A stretch of DNA of 34,643 nucleotides from Chloroflexota bacterium (GTDB lineage: Bacteria > Chloroflexota > Dehalococcoidia > DSTF01 > JACRBR01): positions 1 to 34,643 of the forward strand of contig JANXYW010000396.1 in NCBI GenBank assembly GCA_025355835.1. The letters run 5' to 3'. Both the position numbers and the translations under genes were made by a program. The notes beneath the pieces were generated by a model. That model was not told the DNA's origin. It ran no database searches and was given only the letters and a program-made list of their open reading frames with translations. Below, piece after piece: positions 8,249 to 16,783 of the stretch (the stretch's first letter is position 1; each line of letters starts with the position of its first letter).

Positions 8249-9298
8249 CTACGCCTTTACAAGCGCATCGAGCACCGCGACCAGTTCCTCGCCCGTGAAG
8301 ATCGCTTCGATCTTGGCGAGAATCTTTCCCGTCTTGTCCATGAAGAACGTGTACGGCTCCGTCGGCAGATTCCACTCGTCCGCGGCCGGGCGATGCTTTT
8401 GCAATTGGAAGTCTTGCCACACCTCGATGTGCACGAAGTCGACGCGATCCTGGTACGCCGGCGCCTTGTCCAACAGCACCTCCAGCACCGGTCCGCAGAA
8501 GCGGCTCGTGCAGAACGCCGGCGTGCTGAACATGACCACCAGCGGTCGCCCCTTTCCCAACACGTCGCCGATCACCTTGTCGTGCAGCGGGCACGCCGGC
8601 GTGCGGGAGCACAGGCTTTCGGTATTCGAGTTCGTGGCGAACGTGTCGTTCTTGCTGGCCGGCGGCACCGTTCCTGTGCCCGGACTGAGCGGCTTCGGCA
8701 GCACGTTAAACGGCGCCTGGATCGTCGCCGACGGGCTGCCGTCCGCGAGACGCGCACTGACCTCAACGCCCCACTTCCCCGCGTTCGAGAACTGCGTATC
8801 AGCCACGTAGAACGACACGCTCTCGTCCGCGGCAGTGCTCTGAGCACTGCCGTCGTGGGCGTGCGCGCCCGCAATCTTCAGTTCGCGAAACGACGCGTCA
8901 CCCTCGCCTTTCAGCACGCCTGTCGATGCGTCCGCGCCGCCAATCGAGAAGAACCGCAGATGCACGGCAGCGCCGTTGACGAACTTCCCGCCCTTGTCGA
9001 GCAGTCCCACGGAAAACCGGCTGTCCTCCCGCGTCACAAACTCCTGCGTCAGCAGATACGGAGTGATGCCCGAAGGGTTCGCCGTAGCGTCCGGCGTCGC
9101 AGCGCCAGCTGTCGGCGAAGCCCCGGCATCAGCAGTCGATGACGCGCCAGCTGTCGGCGTCTTCGAACTCCCGCCGCCCGAACCACATCCAGCCGCAAGC
9201 AACGCCCCGCCAGCCGAGACCGCGAGCGTCCCGCGCAAAAACCCGCGCCGGTCAACCGGCCGCAACGGTACCCGCAGAGAGTCGATGTCATCTGTCAT
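8249..9298 (-). CDS. Tat-exported lipoprotein with C-terminal thioredoxin fold
   Basis: A 349-residue protein. The N-terminus has a twin-arginine signal, DRRGFLRG (Arg17-Arg18), a hydrophobic stretch and a lipobox LAAGC (Cys38), so it is likely exported folded and lipid-anchored. A Ser/Ala/Thr linker (about 39-80) follows, then a beta-rich domain (about 80-215, LLTQEFVTREDSRFSVGLLD onward). The C-terminal part (about 220-349) is a thioredoxin fold: PLVVMFSTPAFCTSRFCGP with Cys263 and Cys268, then a cis-Pro loop EPYTFFMDKTGKI. The active site is C-X4-C rather than the usual C-X2-C. A redox or copper/thiol role outside the membrane is inferred. It lies 49 bp downstream of the metal-efflux operon and may be part of it. 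Confidence 0.85.
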   Translation of the reverse strand: MTDDIDSLRVPLRPVDRRGFLRGTLAVSAGGALLAAGCGSGGGSSKTPTAGASSTADAGASPTAGAATPDATANPSGITPYLLTQEFVTREDSRFSVGLLDKGGKFVNGAAVHLRFFSIGGADASTGVLKGEGDASFRELKIAGAHAHDGSAQSTAADESVSFYVADTQFSNAGKWGVEVSARLADGSPSATIQAPFNVLPKPLSPGTGTVPPASKNDTFATNSNTESLCSRTPACPLHDKVIGDVLGKGRPLVVMFSTPAFCTSRFCGPVLEVLLDKAPAYQDRVDFVHIEVWQDFQLQKHRPAADEWNLPTEPYTFFMDKTGKILAKIEAIFTGEELVAVLDALVKA

Positions 9299-9347
9299 AT
9301 TCGCTCGTTCACCCTAAGCCACGATCCGTCCTCACGCAAACGATGCT

Positions 9348-9965
9348 TCACTCGCCACACTCCTCCGCCCGCACCCCTTCGATCCCTTCCTTGACGATCC
9401 ACGGCACCATCGCCAGCGCCGCGGCGATGTCGGCCCACCACCACCCGAACGCCGCGTTCGCGGCGAGGCCGATGAACAGCGCGAGAGAGAGGTAGGAGCA
9501 GATGAGTGTCTCGGTGGATTCCGCTACGAGCGCCCGGGAGCCGAGACGTATCGCGTTGCGCCGCTTGACCAGGGAGATCACCGGCATCACAGCAAGCGAA
9601 GCGAGCGCAAGGCCGAGCCCAACCGATGAGGACTCCGGTTTGTCGCCTGTCGTCAGCACGTACGCCGTCTGCATCAGGATGTAGAGCGCGAGCATCATGA
9701 ACGTCGCGCCAACGACCTGGTGCGCGGCGCGTTCTCGCCGCTCCGCTCGCCCGTCCTCATCGGGCAGTCGCAGCCGCCAGAGCAATACGAACGCCGCCGT
9801 CACTTCGATGAAGCTGTCGAGCCCAAAGCCGACGAGCGCGACGCTCCCGGCGATGAAGCCCGACGAAACGGCGATCACGCCCTCGCCAACGTTCCATGCC
9901 ACGGTCAACCAGAGGAGATCGTTCGCCAGCGAAAGCGATCCACGTTTGCCCACGCTCGTCGTCAT
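9348..9965 (-). CDS. Minimal CDF-like (TMEM163-type) cation transporter
   Basis: A 205-residue membrane protein with about five to six hydrophobic segments, resembling the transmembrane half of cation diffusion facilitators but lacking the cytoplasmic C-terminal domain. The TM2 metal-site motif is GLDSFIE (Asp50, Glu54), where CzcD has HxxxD. The matching TM5 region reads AESTETLICS (Glu149, Glu152). The ATG overlaps the stop of the CzcD-type gene by 4 bp (ATGA), so it is the third gene of the sensor-exporter operon and is translated with it. Substrate is unknown; divalent metal export is inferred from operon context. The altered ligands may mean a different metal from its CzcD neighbour. Confidence 0.84.
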   Translation of the reverse strand: MTTSVGKRGSLSLANDLLWLTVAWNVGEGVIAVSSGFIAGSVALVGFGLDSFIEVTAAFVLLWRLRLPDEDGRAERRERAAHQVVGATFMMLALYILMQTAYVLTTGDKPESSSVGLGLALASLAVMPVISLVKRRNAIRLGSRALVAESTETLICSYLSLALFIGLAANAAFGWWWADIAAALAMVPWIVKEGIEGVRAEECGE

Positions 9966-10912
9966 GTCCGAACGCCGCTGAGCGGTGAAGCGCCATCCGC
10001 ATAGCAGGCAGTCTGTCCGGGGAAACAGGGCTGGTCCAGCCCGGCCGCCAGCCGCTCATTCTCTATCTGGATCGTCACGTGTTCGATGTCGAAGTCCTTC
10101 ATCAAACGCGAACGCAGCGCGACGAGGGCGGCGTCACGATCCGTACCCTCACCGACCTGCACGTGGCCGCTGAGCGCCACAAAGCCGCTCGTCACCGTCC
10201 AGACGTGCAGGTCGTGCACCGACTGCACATCCGGCACGCAAAGGATGGCGCGTTGGACGTCTGCGATCTCGATGTGGGCGGGCGTGCCTTCGAACAACAC
10301 GTCGAGTGCGCCCTTGAGCAGGTTCCATGTGCGCGGCAGGATGAACAGACCCACCGCTGCGGCAAACAGCGGATCGGCGTACTTCCAACCGGTCGTCAGC
10401 AGGATGACGCCAGCGATGATCGCGCCGACCGAGCCGAGGATATCACTCACCACTTCGAGGAACGCGCCCCGCACATTGATGCTCTCACCCGAGCCGCTCA
10501 TCAGCAGCCGCGCGCTGATCAGGTTCACACCGAGGCCGATCGAGGCGACGACAAGCAGCGGCAGGCTCGATACCGTCGGGGGCTCGCGCAGGCGCTGGTA
10601 TGTTTCGAAGAAGATGTACCCGGAGACGCCGAAGAGCAGCACCGCGTTGACCAGTGCCGCGAGGATCTCGGCACGGTAGTAGCCGAACGTCTTGCGCCCG
10701 GTAGCGGGCCGCTGCGCGAGCCAGATCGCCACCAGCGCGAGGCTCAGCCCGGCGACATCCGTCAGCATGTGACCCGCGTCCGCCACCAGCACGAGGCTGC
10801 CCGTGATGAACCCGGTGATCGCTTCGACGAACATGTACGACGCCGTCAAGGCGAGCGCGACGAACAACCGGCCGCGGTGCGTTGACGCGCTGCTCCCGTG
10901 GCTATGCGACAT
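9962..10912 (-). CDS. CzcD-type cation diffusion facilitator (Zn/Cd/Co efflux)
   Basis: A 316-residue CDF exporter. The N-terminus is His-rich (MSHSHG). Six membrane segments follow, with the TM2 site HMLTD and the TM5 site EVVSD in FLEVVSDILGSVGAI, then a cytoplasmic ferredoxin-like domain containing VHDLHVWTVTSGFVALSGHV and HVTIQIE. The TM5 His of classical CzcD is replaced by Glu, a variant common in the family. It exports divalent metal in exchange for protons. The start overlaps the sensor gene by 11 bp and the stop overlaps the next transporter by 4 bp, so all three form one tightly coupled operon. Zinc is the most likely substrate; cadmium or cobalt are possible. Confidence 0.94.
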   Translation of the reverse strand: MSHSHGSSASTHRGRLFVALALTASYMFVEAITGFITGSLVLVADAGHMLTDVAGLSLALVAIWLAQRPATGRKTFGYYRAEILAALVNAVLLFGVSGYIFFETYQRLREPPTVSSLPLLVVASIGLGVNLISARLLMSGSGESINVRGAFLEVVSDILGSVGAIIAGVILLTTGWKYADPLFAAAVGLFILPRTWNLLKGALDVLFEGTPAHIEIADVQRAILCVPDVQSVHDLHVWTVTSGFVALSGHVQVGEGTDRDAALVALRSRLMKDFDIEHVTIQIENERLAAGLDQPCFPGQTACYADGASPLSGVRT

Positions 10913-11282
10913 CTACGCCCTCTTGCACGTGACGAAGGGTGTCCTGAAAGACGTGGCGGACGTGCGTGTCGCTGAGGCTGTAGTACACCATGCGCCCGCG
11001 CCGCTCGGCGGTCACCAGTTTCCTCAGCCGCAGTTCGCGCATCTGGTGCGAGACGGCGGACTCAGTGACGCCGAGGATGGAAGCGAGGTCGCAATTGCAG
11101 AGCGAGGCCATCGAGAGGGCGTGCAAGATCAAAACGCGCGTCGGATCAGCGAGCACGCGGAACAGATCGGCGACGCCGGTCGCCGTCTCTCGTTCGACGA
11201 GGTTGCAGCGGACCGATTCGACGAGGTCGGCGTCGACGTAGCGAACCTGGCAGACATCGGGCTCGGTAACTGCGTGGCTCAT
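10902..11282 (-). CDS. ArsR/SmtB/CadC-type metal-sensing repressor
   Basis: A 126-residue winged-helix repressor. Metal ligands of both known sites are visible. For the alpha3N (CadC) site there are Cys11 and the pair Cys62/Cys64 in SLCNCDLASILGV. For the alpha5 (SmtB zinc) site there are Asp105, His107, His118 and Glu121 in SDTHVRHVFQDTLRHVQE, spaced exactly as in SmtB. Cys26 is extra. The recognition helix is VTESAVSHQMRELR. It should release DNA on binding Zn, Cd or Pb and so switch on the exporters it overlaps. The start is taken at the ATG 11280-11282, because the -10 box of the promoter ends 7 bp upstream. An ATG at 11291 and a TTG at 11312 fall inside promoter sequence. Confidence 0.93.
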   Translation of the reverse strand: MSHAVTEPDVCQVRYVDADLVESVRCNLVERETATGVADLFRVLADPTRVLILHALSMASLCNCDLASILGVTESAVSHQMRELRLRKLVTAERRGRMVYYSLSDTHVRHVFQDTLRHVQEGVDVA

Positions 11283-11289
11283 CTCGCCC

Positions 11290-11319
11290 ATGATAGTTGA
11301 ATACTTGCTCAACTGTCAA
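11290..11319 (-). promoter_or_regulatory. Promoter with embedded operator for the metal-efflux operon
   Basis: Minus strand reads TTGACA (11314-11319), an 18-bp spacer, then TATCAT (11290-11295). The spacer is filled exactly by the dyad GTTGAGCAAGTATTCAAC (outer arms GTTGA / TCAAC). Seven bases separate the -10 box from the ATG of the sensor gene, so the transcript would start at or next to the ATG. The sensor repressor is the likely binder. The last 3 codons of ligD lie in the same bases. Confidence 0.82.
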
Positions 11320-14125
11320 TGGGTGCGCTCTCGATCAGCGCCCGCAGATCCTGCTTCGACGCGAGAATATCCGCCCACAAATCGCCCACCTTCGCCAGCC
11401 GCTCCGGCTCCGTATCGATGTCGAAGTCCGTCGGATACACCCGCGCCAGCTCTTCCCACGTGATCGGCGCCGATACCGCCGCCTGCGCCGATGGCCGCAG
11501 CGAGTATTCCGCCGCCAGCGTCTTCCCCCGCGTGTTCTGGTTGTGGTCGAAGAAGATCATGCCCGTGCGCTTCACGGTCTGCCACTCCATCGTCAGATCG
11601 GCGGGGTGCTGCTGCACCAGGAACTGCCCCACAACGGCGCTCGCCGCGCGGATCTCGTCGTACGTGTACTGCCGCAACACGGGCACGTAGATGTGCAGCC
11701 CCGTCTTCCCCGTCGTCTTCACGAACGAAGACAGCCGCAGCTGCTCCAGCAACGCCTTCAACGAGAACGCCATCTCGCGCGTCTTCTCGAACGCCCGTCG
11801 ATTCAACGCCGGCTCCTCGCCCTTCTTCTCCGTCCCGGCATAGATGTACGGGTCCAGATCGAACACCATGAAGTCCGGATAGTTCAGCACGCTCCGATCC
11901 ATCGTCTCCTGCGATCCCGCGAACTCCGTCGGCAGTCCACGCGCGTCCGGCTCCGGATCAACGCTCGCCATCCACGCATGGATCTCCAGATCGGCCAGCT
12001 GCGCCAGCCAGATCAGCGTCTGCAGATTGTTGACGAGGATGTAGTCGCCATCCGCATCGTTGTGCGCCGAATAGATCGACGCGCGCGCGACGTGGAACTC
12101 CTTCGGGAACGCCGACGGCCAGTGCTTCTGGTAGAACGAAGAGCCCTCGATGCCGTTCGGATAGCGCGTCAGCGTCAACGGCCGATCCGTCAGATGCGGC
12201 AGCAGGTACGGCGCAACGCGTGCGTAGTACCGAATAAGTTCGCGCTTCGTCCGAGCCGCGTGCTCGCTGGTCGCTGGCCAGAAGACCTTGTCCAGATTCG
12301 TCAGCTTGATCGGCACGCCATCCACATCGAGCGTGAAGTCCGCTTTCGCCGTCGACGCCAGCTGATCGACAACCGACGCCACCGCTCGCTCGACCGACGA
12401 CACCGGCGTCGCGGCATCGTCCTCCGCGACATCCACCGCCTGCGCGGTCACATCCTCGCGCCGCACGCTCCGCGGGTCGATGTCGGCGCGCAGCCCCTGG
12501 AACACCGGCGCGCGCAGACCGCCATCACGCGTCCATTCGCTGAACCGCACCTGTGCTGCCAGCTCCGGCTTCACCCAGACGCATCGCGCAGCTTTACCGC
12601 CGCCCCATCGCCCGCCGATCGTCGTCGGCGGATTGATGAACGGCGACACGTCCGTCTCAATCTTCACGAGCTGTTTCTTGATCGCCGTAAGATCCGCATC
12701 GGTCAACCCGGATCCGACGCTCGACGCAAACCGCAGATCGTCGCCGTCGTAGTAGCCGATCAGCAGCCCGCCAAACGTCTTCGCGCGCGAACCCTCGCCT
12801 TCGGTGTAGCCGCCGACAACGAATTCCTGCTCCATCACGTTCTTGATCTTCAGCCACGCGCCCGTCCGCGCCCCGGGTTCGTAGATGCTCGTCGCGCGCT
12901 TCCCCACGACGCCCTCGAACCCGAGCGCCGCCGCTCCTTCGTACAGCGTCTCCCCGTCCTCGCGCTCGTGTTCGACGAACTTGATGTGCGCACCCGGCTC
13001 CAGCGTCCGCCGCAGCAGTTCCTTGCGTTCGGAAAGCGGCACCCGCATGAGATCGTAGCCGTCGAGGTACAACAGATCGAAGACGTAGTAGTACACCGGC
13101 GTCTCCGCCGCGACGCGCTCCACCTCCGCCGGCTTCGAGAGATTGATCCGCGGCTGGATGTCCTGAAAGCTCGGCACGCCGTCCGCGTTCATCGCGACAA
13201 TCTCGCCATCGAACACCGCCGTGCGCACGGCCTGCACCCCGACCGCCGCGACAACCTCCGGATACTGCACCGTCGTCGCGTTTCCGCGTCGGCTCCGCAG
13301 ATCGATCTTGGTCTCGCCCGTTTCGTTGTGCGAAACGAACGCCAGCGCCCGCACGCCGTCGAGCTTCGCTTCGAAAATCCACCCCGCGCGCGAGAACGGC
13401 CGCGCGACCTGCGCCGCCAGCATCGGCCGCAGCGACTTCGCGTCCGGGAACGGCGCCTCGCGCGCGTCCGGATGCGGCGCGCCGCCCGCTTGCGACATCC
13501 GCGGCATGCGCCCTTCCTTGAGGTCGCGAATCGTGACGCCGCTGAGTATCGAGCGATCTTCCTCGAGGACGTCGCGCGTCGAAGCGAAGTCATCCTTGTG
13601 CTTGATCAGCAGCCAGTCCTTCGGGTCGCGCGCCGTGCGCACCAGCGTCCACGACCCACGCAGCTTCTTGCCGCGCAGCGTGAACGACAGCTTGCCCGCC
13701 GCCAACTCTTCCCGCATCCGCGCGCTGCCCTCGGCCGGATCGCCCCACGACAACACCCCGCCCTCGTCGGGCGAGTACGTCCCGGCGTCCCACACGATCA
13801 CCTGTCCCGCGCCGTAGTTGCCCTTCGGGATCACGCCCTCGAACCCACCGTAGTCGTACGGATGATCCTCGACGTGCGCGGCCATGCGTTTGTCTTTGGG
13901 ATCGAGCGACGGGCCGTGCGGCACCGCCCACGAAACCAACACGCCGTCGATCTCCAACCGAAAGTCCCAGTGCATGCGCGTCGCCGCGTGCTGTTGCACG
14001 ACGAACGTCAGGTCGGGGTGAGCGGCGTCCGGCGCACCGGCGGCCGGCTCCGGCGTCTTCGCGAAGTCGCGCTTCTGGCGATACCGCAGCAGCGCATCAA
14101 GGTCAGGCGCGGGTTTTTCCGGCAT
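11309..14125 (-). CDS. ligD: LigD, multifunctional NHEJ DNA ligase (PE-LIG-POL order)
   Basis: A 938-residue three-domain enzyme for bacterial non-homologous end joining. Residues about 20-165 are the 3'-phosphoesterase domain (ATRMHWDFRLEIDGVLVSWA, then HPYDYGGFEGVIPKGNYG). About 215-515 is the ATP-dependent ligase, with the adenylated lysine in FEAKLDGVRAL (near residue 254) and motif V GAWLKIKNV. About 600-930 is the primase-polymerase, with DRPLTLTRYPNG, the metal-binding FDLDP (near residue 755) and GKTGLHIYVPV. The PE-LIG-POL order is the Pseudomonas type, not the mycobacterial POL-PE-LIG type. No ku gene lies in the window. The last codons overlap the efflux-operon promoter. Confidence 0.96.
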   Translation of the reverse strand: MPEKPAPDLDALLRYRQKRDFAKTPEPAAGAPDAAHPDLTFVVQQHAATRMHWDFRLEIDGVLVSWAVPHGPSLDPKDKRMAAHVEDHPYDYGGFEGVIPKGNYGAGQVIVWDAGTYSPDEGGVLSWGDPAEGSARMREELAAGKLSFTLRGKKLRGSWTLVRTARDPKDWLLIKHKDDFASTRDVLEEDRSILSGVTIRDLKEGRMPRMSQAGGAPHPDAREAPFPDAKSLRPMLAAQVARPFSRAGWIFEAKLDGVRALAFVSHNETGETKIDLRSRRGNATTVQYPEVVAAVGVQAVRTAVFDGEIVAMNADGVPSFQDIQPRINLSKPAEVERVAAETPVYYYVFDLLYLDGYDLMRVPLSERKELLRRTLEPGAHIKFVEHEREDGETLYEGAAALGFEGVVGKRATSIYEPGARTGAWLKIKNVMEQEFVVGGYTEGEGSRAKTFGGLLIGYYDGDDLRFASSVGSGLTDADLTAIKKQLVKIETDVSPFINPPTTIGGRWGGGKAARCVWVKPELAAQVRFSEWTRDGGLRAPVFQGLRADIDPRSVRREDVTAQAVDVAEDDAATPVSSVERAVASVVDQLASTAKADFTLDVDGVPIKLTNLDKVFWPATSEHAARTKRELIRYYARVAPYLLPHLTDRPLTLTRYPNGIEGSSFYQKHWPSAFPKEFHVARASIYSAHNDADGDYILVNNLQTLIWLAQLADLEIHAWMASVDPEPDARGLPTEFAGSQETMDRSVLNYPDFMVFDLDPYIYAGTEKKGEEPALNRRAFEKTREMAFSLKALLEQLRLSSFVKTTGKTGLHIYVPVLRQYTYDEIRAASAVVGQFLVQQHPADLTMEWQTVKRTGMIFFDHNQNTRGKTLAAEYSLRPSAQAAVSAPITWEELARVYPTDFDIDTEPERLAKVGDLWADILASKQDLRALIESAPIDS

Positions 14126-14238
14126 GCTTCATTGTCCGCGACGCCCCAGATTCCGCCAAGTTCCGAAGCGTCACGATCGCCAGGCCGCAGCGTTCATGCC
14201 GCCAGCTAGCCACTATTCACTACAAACTAGCCACTAAG

Positions 14239-16695
14239 CTAAGCTGCCCAGCGCTCGCGGAAGTCGGATTCGAAGCTCGCGTCTTCCGTCGCTTCTTCGA
14301 TGCGCGCGACGGTGCCGTCGGCGAACATCGCCAGAAACGCGTCCACCGCGACCGGACAGAGCTTGACAGCGCGCATCAGACTCAGCTCCGCCAGCGCCTT
14401 CTGCGCCGGCCATGCCGGCTTGTACGGGCGCGCGCTGATCAGCGCATCGTAGATGTCCGCCACCATCACAATCCGCGCGCCGAGCGGGATCGCCTCGCCC
14501 TGGAGGCCGAACGGATAGCCCGAACCGTCCCAGCGCTCGTGATGATGCAGCGCGACCTCGCGCGCGAGATCGTAGAACGCGCCGACGCCCAGGATGTCGG
14601 CTCCGTACTCCGGGTGCTTCTTCATGATCACCCAGTCGTCCGCGCTCAGTTCGCCCGGCTTGGTCAGCACGGCATCTGGAATCCGCAGCTTGCCGAGGTC
14701 GTGCACGATAGCGGCGTAGCCGATCGCTTCAACGCCGTCGCTATCGAGCCCAACGCGCCGCGCTATCTCCTCCGCCAGCGCGCCGATGCGCTGCAAGTGC
14801 CGCCCCGTGTACGGATCGCGCGACTCCGCCGCATACGCCAATCGCATGATCGCCTCGCGATGCGCGTCCTTCAGCTCGCCGTACGAACGCTCCAGCTCGA
14901 CGTGCAGCGTCGCGACTTGCAATGAGGGTGCGAGCTGCGCCGCTATCGTCCGCATCAGGGCGATATCATCGGAGTGGAAGCCGTGCTCCGTATAGCTCGC
15001 GAAGTAGAACAGGCCCTTCAGGTCGCCCTGCCACACGACAGGCAGCACCACGACCATCTTGATGCCGCCGGCAACGATCACGTCTCGGTACACGTCGCCG
15101 GACTCCGCGACCGGGTCGTACATGATGATGGGGTCCGAGATTTTCGCCAGAAACTCGACCACCGATGGCTCGCTGAGCGTTGGCCGCGTCGCCATCCACA
15201 TTTCACGGAAATCGTTACCGACGGGGGCACCTTCCTTGTCGAGTCCATCGAACGTACGAAGAATCGCGTCCGCGCCCGTCGGATCGGCCGTATCCAACGT
15301 CACGCTGTCGAACTTGGTAACTTCGACAATCTTGCTCACGGGGGCCGCTACGCGATCTTCGAACATCCCCTCGCCGAACAGCATGCCGCCGATCCCGGCG
15401 AGACCCGCGAGGCGCTGACCCTGCTCACGCGCTCGCGCATACGTGTCAGAGTTCCGCAGCGCGGCCGACGCGAGACGTGCGACGGCCTCGGCGACACCGG
15501 TAGCAGGCGCGGACGAACGAAGGTGGCTCGCGGTCAGAAGCAGCATGCCGGGATGCGGGCCAGGCAGCGGCACACTCATCATCCACACGCCCGAATCGAA
15601 CAGTTCGCGAAAAGGCTCAGGGAACGCCTCTGACGTGACGATGTCATCGATAAAGACCGGCCGGTCCGCGAGCATCCGCCGCTCGCGCAGTTCTTCCGTC
15701 AGCAGCGGTCGCATCTGCTGCAACTCGCCGAATCGCCGCGCAAGATTCGGATCCGCAACGAAGAACGAGCGTACTCGTATTTCGCCGTTGTCATGTGCGG
15801 ACCAGATCGTGCATGAGTCGAGGTTCAGCGACTTGCCGACGGCCGTCACGAGGTTCTTCACGACCTCTTGCGGATCCAGCGATTGTCCCGTCGCCTCGCC
15901 GATGGCGAAGAACACGTCCTGTGCGTGCCGCTCATCACGGCGCAGCCGGATCTCGCTGGTGTTTGCCTTCGCGTCATACAACGCCCGATCAGCGCGGGCG
16001 ATCAGCGATTCCGCGTCAGCGCCATCTTCCGGATAAACCGCGACGCCGTAGGACGCCGTAACGGTCGTATTTCGGTTCTCCGGCATCGCAGCCATCGACG
16101 CGTTCGCGATCGCTTCGGCCACACGTTCCGCGACCGAAGTGGCGCGCACGCGGTCCATATCTGGGAGCAAGATCGTGAACTCGTCGCCGCCATAGCGCGC
16201 AACAATTCCCTGGTCGCCGATCACCGCGCGCAAGCCGCTGCCAATAGCCGCGATCACCGCATCGCCGGCAAGGTGCCCGAAGCGATCGTTGACGTCCTTG
16301 AAGTCGTTCAGGTCCAGCATGATCACGGCACACGGCGCGGCGTGTAGCGCCGCTTCGCTCAGGCTGGTATGCATCGCTTGCCGCAAGAATCGGTAGTTGT
16401 GCAGGCCAGACAGCACATCGTAGTCCGCCAACTCCTGAAGGCGCGTACGGTGCTCGCGCTCCGCCGACGCAGCCCGCGCCATCAGGTACCAATCGACCGC
16501 CGTAGCGACCCCGATCATGGTCGATATCAAGGCAACTTCCGCAACGAAGTCTACGCGTTCGGGCGGCGACAGCAACGAAAGCACCCCCTCGCCGGCCAGC
16601 AACCACGCGAGAGCCAGCAACGGCCCCGCGAAGCGGCGCGCGCGATCCAGCAGCTTCGAAGCCTCGTGCGTGGGTGAGCTATGTGAACGGACCAT
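14239..16695 (-). CDS. Membrane GGDEF-GAF-GAF-HD-GYP cyclic-di-GMP protein
   Basis: An 818-residue signalling protein able in principle both to make and break cyclic di-GMP. Two N-terminal membrane helices (about 23-43 and 51-72) precede a GGDEF domain (about 88-255) with an intact YGGDEF at 169-173. The RxxD inhibitory site is absent (the expected Arg and Asp positions are Gly). Two GAF-like sensory domains follow (about 265-435 and 440-610). The C-terminal HD-GYP phosphodiesterase has HDLGK (near 661), HHERWDGSGYP (near 726) and ADIYDAL. The start is the ATG 16693-16695, with AGGGG upstream. The frame stays open a further 336 bp upstream, but that part is low-hydrophobicity Arg-rich sequence overlapping the next gene, so I reject it. 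Confidence 0.93.
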   Translation of the reverse strand: MVRSHSSPTHEASKLLDRARRFAGPLLALAWLLAGEGVLSLLSPPERVDFVAEVALISTMIGVATAVDWYLMARAASAEREHRTRLQELADYDVLSGLHNYRFLRQAMHTSLSEAALHAAPCAVIMLDLNDFKDVNDRFGHLAGDAVIAAIGSGLRAVIGDQGIVARYGGDEFTILLPDMDRVRATSVAERVAEAIANASMAAMPENRNTTVTASYGVAVYPEDGADAESLIARADRALYDAKANTSEIRLRRDERHAQDVFFAIGEATGQSLDPQEVVKNLVTAVGKSLNLDSCTIWSAHDNGEIRVRSFFVADPNLARRFGELQQMRPLLTEELRERRMLADRPVFIDDIVTSEAFPEPFRELFDSGVWMMSVPLPGPHPGMLLLTASHLRSSAPATGVAEAVARLASAALRNSDTYARAREQGQRLAGLAGIGGMLFGEGMFEDRVAAPVSKIVEVTKFDSVTLDTADPTGADAILRTFDGLDKEGAPVGNDFREMWMATRPTLSEPSVVEFLAKISDPIIMYDPVAESGDVYRDVIVAGGIKMVVVLPVVWQGDLKGLFYFASYTEHGFHSDDIALMRTIAAQLAPSLQVATLHVELERSYGELKDAHREAIMRLAYAAESRDPYTGRHLQRIGALAEEIARRVGLDSDGVEAIGYAAIVHDLGKLRIPDAVLTKPGELSADDWVIMKKHPEYGADILGVGAFYDLAREVALHHHERWDGSGYPFGLQGEAIPLGARIVMVADIYDALISARPYKPAWPAQKALAELSLMRAVKLCPVAVDAFLAMFADGTVARIEEATEDASFESDFRERWAA

Positions 16696-16783
16696 GTGGT
16701 CGCTGCCCCTGACGGTTTTGTCGTACGTAATGTTCGACACTCCCGCTACACACACGCAAATGTGGCGACCGATCGCCTGCGAT

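Noticed and set aside
11297..14209. A 970-codon open frame on the plus strand, opposite ligD
   Set aside because: It is the antisense mirror of a high-GC gene. The product is rich in Arg, His and Gln with no domain, while the minus strand encodes a complete LigD with all motifs.
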